Below, piece by piece: positions 1 through 7,046 of a stretch of 64,000 nt of DNA. How positions within the stretch are numbered: the stretch's first letter is position 1; each line of letters begins with the position of its first letter. A program made the position numbers and the translations under genes. The notes below the pieces were generated by a model that was not told where the DNA came from, made no database searches, and was given only the letters and a program-made list of their open reading frames with translations. The stretch spans positions 310,001 to 374,000 of the forward strand of contig NZ_JBBCAS010000002.1 in NCBI RefSeq assembly GCF_037203765.1, in the 5' to 3' direction. This stretch comes from Sediminicola sp037203765. GTDB lineage: Bacteria; Bacteroidota; Bacteroidia; Flavobacteriales; Flavobacteriaceae.

Positions 1-1107
1 GTGAACTCCTATGGAGAATGGGCCGAATTATACAAAAAACTCATTTATTGGGAATTGCGATTGGAGGAAATTGAAGATTCCGGAATGTTCGAGATCCTGG
101 AATCACAGAAGGTCGAGGCCAATGCCCAGTTCTGCAAATTCATGGAGAAAAACTATGAGGACTGGTACCAGGGGGGCGATGCCCCAGTAATGTCCCATAC
201 CTTGTTTAAGGAGTTGGTAAAACCAGAATTGAAGGACAGCAAAACCTTACTGTTGGTCATCGATAATTTAAGGTATGACCAATGGTTGGCCTTTGAAGAT
301 ACTTTGAACACCTTTTACAAAAAGAAAAAGGAACTACCTTATTATAGTATACTTCCAACAGCGACCCAATATGCCAGGAATGCCATCTTTTCGGGGTTGA
401 CGCCCTTGGATATGGAAAAGAAGTACCCAGATTGGTGGAAAAACGATACCGATGAGGGGGGTAAGAATTTATTTGAAGCAGATTTCCTGGGGGCACAAAT
501 AAAAAGATTGGGATTGGACCTCCAATGGGACTACCATAAAATTAGCAGCTTAAAACAGGGCAGGCAATTATCCCAAAATTTTAAATCGCACAAGGATAAT
601 GACCTAACGGTCATTGTTTATAATTTTGTGGATATGCTCTCACATTCAAGGACAGAAATGGAAGTGATCAAGGAACTGGCATCCAATGATAAGGCGTATA
701 GGTCTTTGACCCTGAGTTGGTTTAAGAACTCGCCTTTATTGGAAATCATACAACAGGCGCAAAATATGGGGCTAAAATTGATCATAACCACAGACCATGG
801 GACCATCAACGTAAAACAGCCCTCCAAGGTTATAGGCGATAAGGAAACCAGTCTTAATTTAAGGTATAAAACTGGAAGGAGCCTAACCTATGAGGAAAAA
901 GATGTTCTGGAAATTAAAAATCCCAAGGATGTCCATTTGCCCAACATCAATGTGAGCAGTTCCTTTATTTTTGCCAAGAACGATTTGTTTTTTGCCTATC
1001 CCAACAACTATAACCATTATGTAAGTTATTACAGGAATACCTATCAGCACGGTGGTGTTTCTTTGGAAGAGGTAATTATTCCTTTTGTTGTATTGGAGCC
1101 CAGGTAA
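1..1107 (+). CDS. porX: PorX-type PglZ-domain response regulator, 3' part
   Basis: Partial gene cut by the window edge; the GTG at base 1 is most likely an internal valine codon. PorX proteins are about 515 residues with an N-terminal receiver domain, a helical bundle and a C-terminal PglZ (alkaline-phosphatase superfamily) domain; here only the helical part and PglZ remain (368 residues). Visible phosphatase-fold motifs are LLVIDNLRYDQ near 83, PTAT at 119-122 (nucleophile region), TTDHGT at 263-268 and YQHGGVS at 348-354. In the family PorX works with PorY to control type IX secretion and gliding genes. It is followed 20 bases later by tsaE, a pairing common in flavobacteria. Confidence 0.88.
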   Translation: MNSYGEWAELYKKLIYWELRLEEIEDSGMFEILESQKVEANAQFCKFMEKNYEDWYQGGDAPVMSHTLFKELVKPELKDSKTLLLVIDNLRYDQWLAFEDTLNTFYKKKKELPYYSILPTATQYARNAIFSGLTPLDMEKKYPDWWKNDTDEGGKNLFEADFLGAQIKRLGLDLQWDYHKISSLKQGRQLSQNFKSHKDNDLTVIVYNFVDMLSHSRTEMEVIKELASNDKAYRSLTLSWFKNSPLLEIIQQAQNMGLKLIITTDHGTINVKQPSKVIGDKETSLNLRYKTGRSLTYEEKDVLEIKNPKDVHLPNINVSSSFIFAKNDLFFAYPNNYNHYVSYYRNTYQHGGVSLEEVIIPFVVLEPR

Positions 1108-1127
1108 TTAGATTAGATCATATTTTT

Positions 1128-1532
1128 ATGTTGTATACAGAAAGAGAGTTGCCCTTGGTGGCACAGAAGATTGTAGAAACAGCCAAGTCTAAGGTGCTAT
1201 GTTTCCATGGGGCCATGGGGGCGGGCAAAACCACTTTGATCAAAGCTTTGGTCAAGGTTCTGGGTGCATCGGGCAATGCCAACAGCCCTACATTTGGTAT
1301 CGTGAACGAATATCATACAGATTCCAATGAGTTGTTGGGATATCATTTTGATTTTTATCGATTGAACAAAGAGGAAGAAGCTCTGGATCTGGGGATTGAA
1401 GAGTATTTGTTTTCCGGGGCTTGGGTTTTTATAGAATGGCCGGAAAAGGTATCTTCTTATATTCCTGAGGATTGCACCCATCTTTATATCGAAATAAAGG
1501 ATCAAAAGACAAGAGAATTAAATTTCGGTTAA
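1128..1532 (+). CDS. tsaE: tRNA threonylcarbamoyladenosine biosynthesis ATPase TsaE
   Basis: TsaE is the small ATPase that works with TsaB and TsaD to make the t6A modification at position 37 of ANN-decoding tRNAs. The 134-residue product has the usual family length. It carries a Walker A motif GAMGAGKTT at 28-36, the SPTFGIVNEY segment at 53-62, FDFYRL at 74-79 and the conserved IEWPEK at 102-107. It starts 20 bases after porX and is probably cotranscribed with it. In many flavobacteria ald follows directly; here about 5.5 kb of other genes intervene. Confidence 0.93.
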   Translation: MLYTERELPLVAQKIVETAKSKVLCFHGAMGAGKTTLIKALVKVLGASGNANSPTFGIVNEYHTDSNELLGYHFDFYRLNKEEEALDLGIEEYLFSGAWVFIEWPEKVSSYIPEDCTHLYIEIKDQKTRELNFG

Positions 1533-1861
1533 AATTGCCCTTCTTTTTTATGTGCCAAGCTTCTGAGTCACCACTTAGAGCTAACTGGTTTTGCCATAAT
1601 TTTTAAGCCAATGGAGTAAGTAATCATTGCTGATTAAGACTACATTCTTAAATTTAGAGTAATTAGTTTATAACTAAAATTTTGTTAAAAACGGCACCAT
1701 CTATACAGAATAAACTACCAAAAATGAAGAATAAGCCCTACAAACAACAAAAATAATCGCATTTAATCCTATTTTTTATTTTATACCACTCATTATTTAC
1801 GTATATTTGTTTGTATATTCGATAACAATATAGATTGAAATCTATAATTAAATCCTCCATT
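1533..1861. other. intergenic region before HTH gene
   Basis: AT-rich 329-base gap with no convincing reading frame. It contains a TAnnTTTG -7 box (TATATTTG, 1802-1809) about 50 bases before the HTH start. No TTG -33 element lies at the usual distance. No clear terminator hairpin follows tsaE. Confidence 0.5.
1802..1809 (+). promoter_or_regulatory. candidate -7 box (TATATTTG) for HTH gene
   Basis: Exact match to the Bacteroidota -7 consensus TAnnTTTG, 52 bases upstream of the ATG at 1862. The -33 TTG is not obvious, so this is only a candidate. Confidence 0.4.
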
Positions 1862-2245
1862 ATGATAAAAACGATTGACAGATTAACACAGTTCATCAAA
1901 TATGCGGGTTTAAGTGCCCGTCAATTTGACTTATCCATAGGTGCCGGCAACGGTTATACTTTGAGGATGAAAAAAAATCATGCTTCCATAGGTAGTGATG
2001 TCATTGAAACCATTATCAGAACTTACCCGCAATTAAATTTGGTTTGGTTGATGACCGGTGAAGGCGAAATGATCAAAAAAGGTGCTGAATCCAAAACATT
2101 GGAGTTCGATCAGCTTCCTGCTACCAAACAACAGGAAATAGAAAAGATCATTGAACAAAAAATTAGGGAGCGTCAGGAAAATGAGTTACAAAAACTTCTT
2201 TTAGATGTGACCCAGGAGATTGAAAAGACAAAAAGCAAAGATTAG
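1862..2245 (+). CDS. HTH (phage-repressor-like) DNA-binding protein
   Basis: A 127-residue protein resembling the small XRE/CI-repressor-like proteins common in Bacteroidota. The N-terminal 65 residues (DRLTQFIKYAGLSARQF, then YTLRMKK) look like a helix-turn-helix. They are followed by the family tag YPQLNLVWLMTGEGEM and a charged helical C-terminus (about 85-127, probably coiled coil). An in-frame TTG at 1835 would add 9 residues; I chose the ATG at 1862 because the product then begins like its relatives. It shares the NLxWLxxGxGE tag with the HTH protein at 14871 but has a different C-terminus. It may regulate the neighbouring membrane genes or be a stand-alone regulator; targets are unknown. 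Confidence 0.7.
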   Translation: MIKTIDRLTQFIKYAGLSARQFDLSIGAGNGYTLRMKKNHASIGSDVIETIIRTYPQLNLVWLMTGEGEMIKKGAESKTLEFDQLPATKQQEIEKIIEQKIRERQENELQKLLLDVTQEIEKTKSKD

Positions 2246-2250
2246 TCCCC

Positions 2251-3510
2251 CTACTCTGCTTTTTTAGAATTCATTTCATCGATCAAGGCTTCTTTAAGTT
2301 TCATTAAGGAAGCCTTATTTTTTTCCATATTTTCTGGATTATTATCTGCTTTAATAAACTCCAATTCATTTCTTTTATCGGACAAATGTTGATTTTGTTG
2401 GCTTATCTCTTCCAATAAGCTATCGATCTTATTTACAATGTCCAGGTAAAGATCATGCAGCCTGTATTTGTATTGAATACGATTGGAAAGAAATAAGATC
2501 AGAACTAGAATAAAAAGAATGGCCGGGGCCGCCTTAAACAATTCAAACTGATCAATTATGTTCGATTTATTTTTTAAGGTTTCCCAAACTTGGTAGGTGT
2601 ATAGAATAATAGGAATGAGAATAGCATAACGCCACCAAGCCCTGCTACTGATAAACCAGATTATTAGTGGGATTAAGGCAAAGACCTTAAGAGAGATATA
2701 CCAAATAAAGGTAGCAACATCTTGAAATCCAAAATCATGGATAAAAAGCCAACCCAAATTAAATGATTTCGTGCCATTTGGAATTAAATCAGTAATGATG
2801 TAACAAATGGGTATTGCAATAAAAATTATACTACTAATGTTTTCAAACAACTTTCTAATGGACTTAGAGCCAATTTGTCCCGAATAAAATAAACCGCCGT
2901 CCTGATCAAGAACCCGTTGGGTGTGGTACAGCTTATTCAAATATTGATCCTTGGATATCTCTTTTCGTCCCATTTCCAAAGACATTATCCACGCATTGAG
3001 CTGATCGTATATGCGTTTGGATTTACTGCCAAACATCTCGTGTGATTCCAGATCCAAAAATATCGTATCATTCTTTTGTAGCTTTTTCAGTCTAATTTTA
3101 TTTATAAAGAGAATCACACAAATAACAAAAGCAGTAATAATTAAGCAAAACATTCTATTGGTCCATGGATCAGGGAGCTGTATAAATATAGCCCTCCAAC
3201 ATAAATCATAGGTAAAAACAGCAATGGGAATTAATATAAAATTTCGTCTAAAAAAATTGGACTTAAAATACCATATGGAAAAGAGAATTATTGGTGTTAT
3301 ACAAGTTAAAACAAACCACGCAAAACCTTGGTTAGAATAGAAGTTATGATCATATGTATGATTGAAAATTCTAAAAGATTTTTCCGTTTCGCTAAAAAAA
3401 GGATGGATATACAGGGAAATAGAGGCCAGAACTATAACTAAAGGTATGTATAGATCCTGTTTCCATCTTTGCTCCCAAATATTATTTTTTACTTCTATCT
3501 TCTTAGGCAT
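2251..3510 (-). CDS. unknown eight-helix membrane protein with internal duplication (large paralogue 1)
   Basis: I do not recognise this 419-residue protein. Hydrophobic segments fall at about 22-38, 63-82, 91-107, 120-137, 226-243, 268-287, 295-309 and 327-344. The two halves repeat one pattern: helix, a 25-residue loop, helix ending in an aromatic pair plus Arg (FFRR at 86-89; AWWR at 291-294), then an ILIPI helix ending Y-x-x-x-W (Y101...W105; Y305...W309), then a fourth helix. A charged linker (140-225) separates them and a coiled-coil tail (355-419) follows. The next gene on the same strand (3610-4896) is a close paralogue, and the small proteins at 5530 and 6474 match one half. No enzymatic motif is visible; a sensor, channel or envelope role would be guesswork. 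It ends 5 bases from the HTH gene, convergently. Confidence 0.75.
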   Translation of the reverse strand: MPKKIEVKNNIWEQRWKQDLYIPLVIVLASISLYIHPFFSETEKSFRIFNHTYDHNFYSNQGFAWFVLTCITPIILFSIWYFKSNFFRRNFILIPIAVFTYDLCWRAIFIQLPDPWTNRMFCLIITAFVICVILFINKIRLKKLQKNDTIFLDLESHEMFGSKSKRIYDQLNAWIMSLEMGRKEISKDQYLNKLYHTQRVLDQDGGLFYSGQIGSKSIRKLFENISSIIFIAIPICYIITDLIPNGTKSFNLGWLFIHDFGFQDVATFIWYISLKVFALIPLIIWFISSRAWWRYAILIPIILYTYQVWETLKNKSNIIDQFELFKAAPAILFILVLILFLSNRIQYKYRLHDLYLDIVNKIDSLLEEISQQNQHLSDKRNELEFIKADNNPENMEKNKASLMKLKEALIDEMNSKKAE

Positions 3511-3609
3511 GAATAGTATAAAATGGGAACCTAATCCTTGTTAAAATTTCCAGTGAAAATAAAGATTATTACCTCAGTTTAAAATTGTATTGCGGTTTAA
3601 AATGAATAG

Positions 3610-4896
3610 TTAAAGATCATTTTTCTTGGTGTATTCCATTTTCTTTTTGGAATTCATTTCATCGATCAAGGCTTCTTTGAGTTTAATTAGGGAAGCCTTC
3701 TTTTCATCCAAACTTTCCATATTGTTGTTGGACCTAATTGAGTCCAGCTCTTTTTTCTTATTGGTCAACTCAGTATTTTCCCTACTTATATTTTCTAATA
3801 GTACATCAATCTCGCTGACAATGTCTTGATAAATATCAATCATTTTGTATTGGTATTTGATACGATTGGATATGTACAAGACCAATGCTACAATAAATAG
3901 TATGGCGGGAGCAGCCTTTAACAATTCATATTGATCTACTTGATTGGATGTTAGATTTAAAATTTCCCATATTTGGTAGGTAAAAAGAATAATTGGAATC
4001 AAAATTGCATGACGCCACCAAGTCCTACTGCTGATAAACCATATCATTAACGGCAATAGGGCAAATATCTTTGTTCTGATATAAATTATAAAATAATTTA
4101 TATCAGCAAAACCATGGTCATGAATAGAAAACCACCCGAATGAATAAGACTTTACTCCAATGGGTATAAATCTCGAAAGGATATAAAGCACGGGAATAGA
4201 GACTAAAATTAGACAGCTAAGTATTTCAAAAAGCTTCCTTTTCTTTCTGTCCCTTAGGCCCTTCAATTTAAATGAAACCAATTCTTCATCCAGTACTTGA
4301 CGGGTTTGAAATAAATTTTTAAGATATTCATCTTTGGATATTCCTGGCTCTTTATTTTCCATGGACAATAACCATTCACTTACTCTACCATATAGGTTTT
4401 TAGCAGTGTTTTTATTTAATATATATCCCGTCAGATTCGTTAAAATGAAGTTTCCTTCCACGCGTTTTACTATTCTATACTTATCAAATAATAATAGTAA
4501 TCCTAAAAATATAGCAGTGATAGTCAAATAGAATAATATTTCAATTCCTTTATTAGGAAGTGAAATAGTTGAAATTATGGTCCTGCTTAAGTCATATACA
4601 AAAACCGACAATGGAAAAAGGATATAATAACGCCATGCATGATTTGACTGTATAAACCAAAGGGAGAAAAGAAATGCAGGAATTAAGTTTATAAGCAGGA
4701 ACCAAACATAAGACTCATTTGAGATAAAGCCATGTTGAAAGGTTAAGCTGAAAAAAGTAAATGTATTTTCTGTATTGCTAAAAAAAGGATGTATGTACAG
4801 GGAAATAGAGACCAGAACTATAACTAAAGGTATGTATGAATCCCGTTTCCACCTTTGCTCCCAAATATTATTTTTTCCTTCTTTCTGCTTAAGCAT
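3610..4896 (-). CDS. unknown eight-helix membrane protein with internal duplication (large paralogue 2)
   Basis: Tandem paralogue of the protein at 2251-3510, 428 residues from the chosen ATG at 4896. An upstream ATG at 4938 exists, but the first paralogue aligns from KNNIWEQRWK, just inside the chosen start. It has the same plan: eight hydrophobic helices in two four-helix units, a charged middle and a coiled-coil tail with the shared EALIDEMNSKK end. The internal repeat is clearer here: HAWRYYILFPLSVFVYDL in the first half matches TWWRHAILIPIILFTYQIWE in the second. DNA just upstream of both start codons is also nearly identical for about 50 bases, so the duplication included the leader. 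The C-terminus is 9 residues longer and lysine-rich. Function unknown. Confidence 0.75.
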   Translation of the reverse strand: MLKQKEGKNNIWEQRWKRDSYIPLVIVLVSISLYIHPFFSNTENTFTFFSLTFQHGFISNESYVWFLLINLIPAFLFSLWFIQSNHAWRYYILFPLSVFVYDLSRTIISTISLPNKGIEILFYLTITAIFLGLLLLFDKYRIVKRVEGNFILTNLTGYILNKNTAKNLYGRVSEWLLSMENKEPGISKDEYLKNLFQTRQVLDEELVSFKLKGLRDRKKRKLFEILSCLILVSIPVLYILSRFIPIGVKSYSFGWFSIHDHGFADINYFIIYIRTKIFALLPLMIWFISSRTWWRHAILIPIILFTYQIWEILNLTSNQVDQYELLKAAPAILFIVALVLYISNRIKYQYKMIDIYQDIVSEIDVLLENISRENTELTNKKKELDSIRSNNNMESLDEKKASLIKLKEALIDEMNSKKKMEYTKKNDL

Positions 4897-5274
4897 GTAT
4901 AGTATAAAATGGGAACCTAATCGTTGTTGAAATTCCAAGTGAAAATACTGATTATTATCTAAGCGTCGAAATTTGCATTTTAGTATATTTTTCTAAAATT
5001 ATAATGGAATCAAATTGAAGACTGCAATTAATCCATTGGACTTTCATCTTAGAAAACCGTAGAACTTATATTTTCTCGAGTAAAATTTTTTGGGCGTCCC
5101 TCTGGATAAGTCAGATTATTATTGTACATTTTCCATGAAAAGACACTAAATTCGATGAAAGTATTTTTTTTATCGATGAAATGTATTGTTTTGTCGTTAT
5201 AATGCAAATTGTATGTAATTTTTTTCCTACATTTGTATTGAAGATGAAATTTTATTAACTAAAAACTTTTTACG
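4897..5274. other. divergent intergenic region
   Basis: AT-rich gap between the leftward membrane gene and the rightward lipoprotein gene. The first 50 bases (4897-4946) resemble the region upstream of the other large paralogue (3511-3560). Two imperfect copies of a TCGATGAAA-GTATT-like word occur at about 5153-5167 and 5173-5188. A TACATTTG box near the right end fits a promoter for the lipoprotein gene. No reading frame is convincing. Confidence 0.45.
5228..5235 (+). promoter_or_regulatory. candidate -7 box (TACATTTG) for small lipoprotein
   Basis: Matches TAnnTTTG and lies 39 bases before the ATG at 5275. A TTG at 5209-5211 leaves a 16-base spacer, slightly short for this promoter class. 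Confidence 0.45.
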
Positions 5275-5418
5275 ATGAACACAAAAAAGATTTTTTTCGC
5301 TGTGATCGCCGCTACTACGTTGTTAGTTGCTTCCTGTACTTCCAGTACAGCTAGTGATGATGCAGTGTACGAGCAAGGGATCGACAGAGGCAAGGTAACT
5401 ATTCCGCCAAACGGATAG
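5275..5418 (+). CDS. small lipoprotein, 47 residues
   Basis: A short gene easily missed by length cut-offs. It encodes MNTKKIFFAVIAATTLLVAS followed by Cys21, which is a lipoprotein signal peptide with lipobox LVASC, then only 26 residues (TSSTASDD..., ending PPNG). It has its own candidate promoter box at 5228 and a strong terminator at 5436-5472, which supports an independent, probably well expressed, transcript. The mature peptide would be lipidated at Cys21 and anchored in the envelope. No family is recognised; it could be an entericidin-like or stress-induced small lipoprotein, but nothing proves this. Confidence 0.65.
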   Translation: MNTKKIFFAVIAATTLLVASCTSSTASDDAVYEQGIDRGKVTIPPNG

Positions 5419-5435
5419 ACTTTGATCTGAAACTG

Positions 5436-5472
5436 AAAAAGGCAGTCTATTTATTAGTCTGCCTTTTTTTTT
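5436..5472 (+). terminator. rho-independent terminator after small lipoprotein
   Basis: AAAAAGGCAG pairs with CTGCCTTTTT across a 13-base loop, and the 3' arm runs into nine T residues. It begins 17 bases after the lipoprotein stop codon. Confidence 0.85.
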
Positions 5473-5529
5473 ACACAATATTTTCAGGGATACCAAGTTA
5501 TTAAGGGTAATACTATTATTGTTTAAAAT

Positions 5530-6063
5530 ATGGACCAAACCAAAGTAACCATAAAAAAGAAATTAATTATTGAAGGCTTCTTGGCCATCATCATTGTCCT
5601 TTCTGTGCTCTTTTTCTATTCCTATAAGTACATGAATGGCAGTGAGGAGATGGAAGAATGGAGTTTTTTGGGTATGAACTTTACAAAAAATGGGTACCCT
5701 ACCATACAAACAGCGATTTACTATTATATTGGTAAAGTAGTACCACTATATTTGCTTATTATTTGGTTCCTTACCTGCAAAGAATGGTGGTACCACGCTA
5801 TCTTGGCCCCCATTGCCATGTATGCCTTCCAATTGTTTTCGCTGTTCTTTTCAGATAATATGAAAATGGATGAGAATGAACTTTACTACCTGCTCCTAGT
5901 ATGTATGGTCATCATACCCGTGGTTTACTTTATTCGTGTAAAATTATTTGACAAGCACGTACACGGTATAGATCTGGAGGCTATGGACGCAGAACTTAAG
6001 ATGTTGCAAGAAAGGGATCGCTTAAGACAAGAGAAAGAGGAACAAAAATCCAAAAAATTGTAA
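5530..6063 (+). CDS. unknown four-helix membrane protein (small paralogue A)
   Basis: A 177-residue protein of unknown function. Hydrophobic helices lie at about 12-31, 62-83, 88-106 and 116-137. They are followed by a cytoplasmic charged helix (DAELKMLQERDRLRQEKEEQ, about 151-172) ending SKKL. The core WFLTCKEWWYHAILAPIAMY matches one half of the large proteins on the opposite strand, so it is a single-unit member of the same family. It is about as long as the protein at 6474, and the two share their whole C-terminal half almost unchanged. The DNA after its stop codon still resembles the spacer and start of ald, indicating it arose by tandem duplication. Confidence 0.75.
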   Translation: MDQTKVTIKKKLIIEGFLAIIIVLSVLFFYSYKYMNGSEEMEEWSFLGMNFTKNGYPTIQTAIYYYIGKVVPLYLLIIWFLTCKEWWYHAILAPIAMYAFQLFSLFFSDNMKMDENELYYLLLVCMVIIPVVYFIRVKLFDKHVHGIDLEAMDAELKMLQERDRLRQEKEEQKSKKL

Positions 6064-6473
6064 ACATTGAAGATATTGTACCCAAAAGCACTTCAATTAC
6101 AACGAATGAGCCAACCTTCTTCACCATAGAGCAACAAGTTTTGCTCCAAGATGTATTAAGGCAAGAAGGAGAAATCTACTAAAGATTCCTGAACATTAAA
6201 ACTCCAGTTCATAGGTTGCATTGAAATAGAAATATTCAATTGCCTATAAGGCTATGACCACATGGTTACAAGTTCAAGATTTAGCCATTTGCATAGACGT
6301 TCCCATTACTGAGGTCCAAGTTGCCCAGGACACCATAAAATAATTTGTCACCGATACAATGAGAAAAGTCCAACCTATGATCCATTGGTTTCGGAATGAT
6401 TTTATCCATCAATCTGAGAAGGCAATAATTTCATTGATTATTTGTTATAGAGGAAACCTAATAAAAATGCCGT
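6064..6473. other. decayed duplication region between the two small membrane genes
   Basis: The first 120 bases align with the region 7005-7140 that links the second small membrane gene to ald; see the ald remnant entry. The rest (about 6182-6473) shows no recognisable homology and no credible gene; a 29-codon frame at 6254-6343 is too short and isolated to call. Confidence 0.6.
6106..6180 (+). pseudogene. remnant of the 5' end of ald
   Basis: The sequence begins ATGAGCCAACCTTCTTCACC, which is identical to the first 20 bases of ald at 7047. It continues with recognisable matches (AGCAACAAG against AGCAAGCAAC, CTCCAAGA against CCCCAAGA, TATTAAGGCAAGAAGGAGAA against TTTTAAGACAAAAAGGAGAA) before similarity ends near 6180. 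The eighth codon is a stop (TAG) and short deletions shift the frame, so it cannot make protein. The spacer before it (6064-6105) also matches 7005-7046. Confidence 0.8.
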
Positions 6474-7004
6474 ATGAAATCGACCAAAGGAATAGCAAAA
6501 ACCAAATTGTTTATAGAATCACTGATGATATTTCTGATTATTTTGGCTCCTTTTATTTTTAAAAGCCATGAATATGTATCGGAAGATCCTGAAGCGTCCC
6601 TTAACCTTTTTGGCTTTATAATTGATAACAATGGGTTTCCGAATTTACAAGTCTACATTTGGTATCTCTTGGGTAAGTTAATTCCCTTTTACCTTTTGAT
6701 CATTTGGTTTTTTACTTCCAAACAATGGTGGTACCATATTATTTTGATCCCTATTTGCATGTATGCCTTTCAGTTGTTTGAAAATTTTTATTCTGACAAT
6801 CAATATATAGATACAAAAAATGCACTTTGGATTTTACCGGTTTGTATGGTCATTATCCCTATTGTTTATTTCATCCGGATAAAGTTATATGACAAACACG
6901 TAAACGGCATTGATCTGGAGGCCATGGATGCCGAATTAAAGATGCTTCAAGAAAAGGAACGTTTACGCAAGGAGAAAGAGGAACTTAAATCAAAAAAATT
7001 GTAA
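6474..7004 (+). CDS. unknown four-helix membrane protein (small paralogue B)
   Basis: A 176-residue paralogue of the protein at 5530. It has four hydrophobic helices (about 12-29, 60-82, 86-105 and 116-136) and the same charged tail (DLEAMDAELKMLQEKERL... ending SKKL). The core is WFFTSKQWWYHIILIPICMY. It lies 42 bases upstream of ald in the same direction, so it probably represents the parental copy whose neighbour is intact ald. An overlapping frame from 6359 in another reading frame is a shadow. Function unknown; the conserved double Trp after the second helix suggests an interfacial structural element. Confidence 0.75.
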   Translation: MKSTKGIAKTKLFIESLMIFLIILAPFIFKSHEYVSEDPEASLNLFGFIIDNNGFPNLQVYIWYLLGKLIPFYLLIIWFFTSKQWWYHIILIPICMYAFQLFENFYSDNQYIDTKNALWILPVCMVIIPIVYFIRIKLYDKHVNGIDLEAMDAELKMLQEKERLRKEKEELKSKKL

Positions 7005-7046
7005 ATTTGAAGATGTTGTGCCTAATGGCACCATCAATTAATACGT

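Noticed and set aside
5150..5190. Two TCGATGAAA-containing words as a possible CRISPR-like or regulatory repeat
   Set aside because: Only two imperfect copies with short spacing; nothing supports an array.
6359..6562. Open frame of 67 codons before and inside the second small membrane gene
   Set aside because: It overlaps the true gene in another frame and has no coding character.
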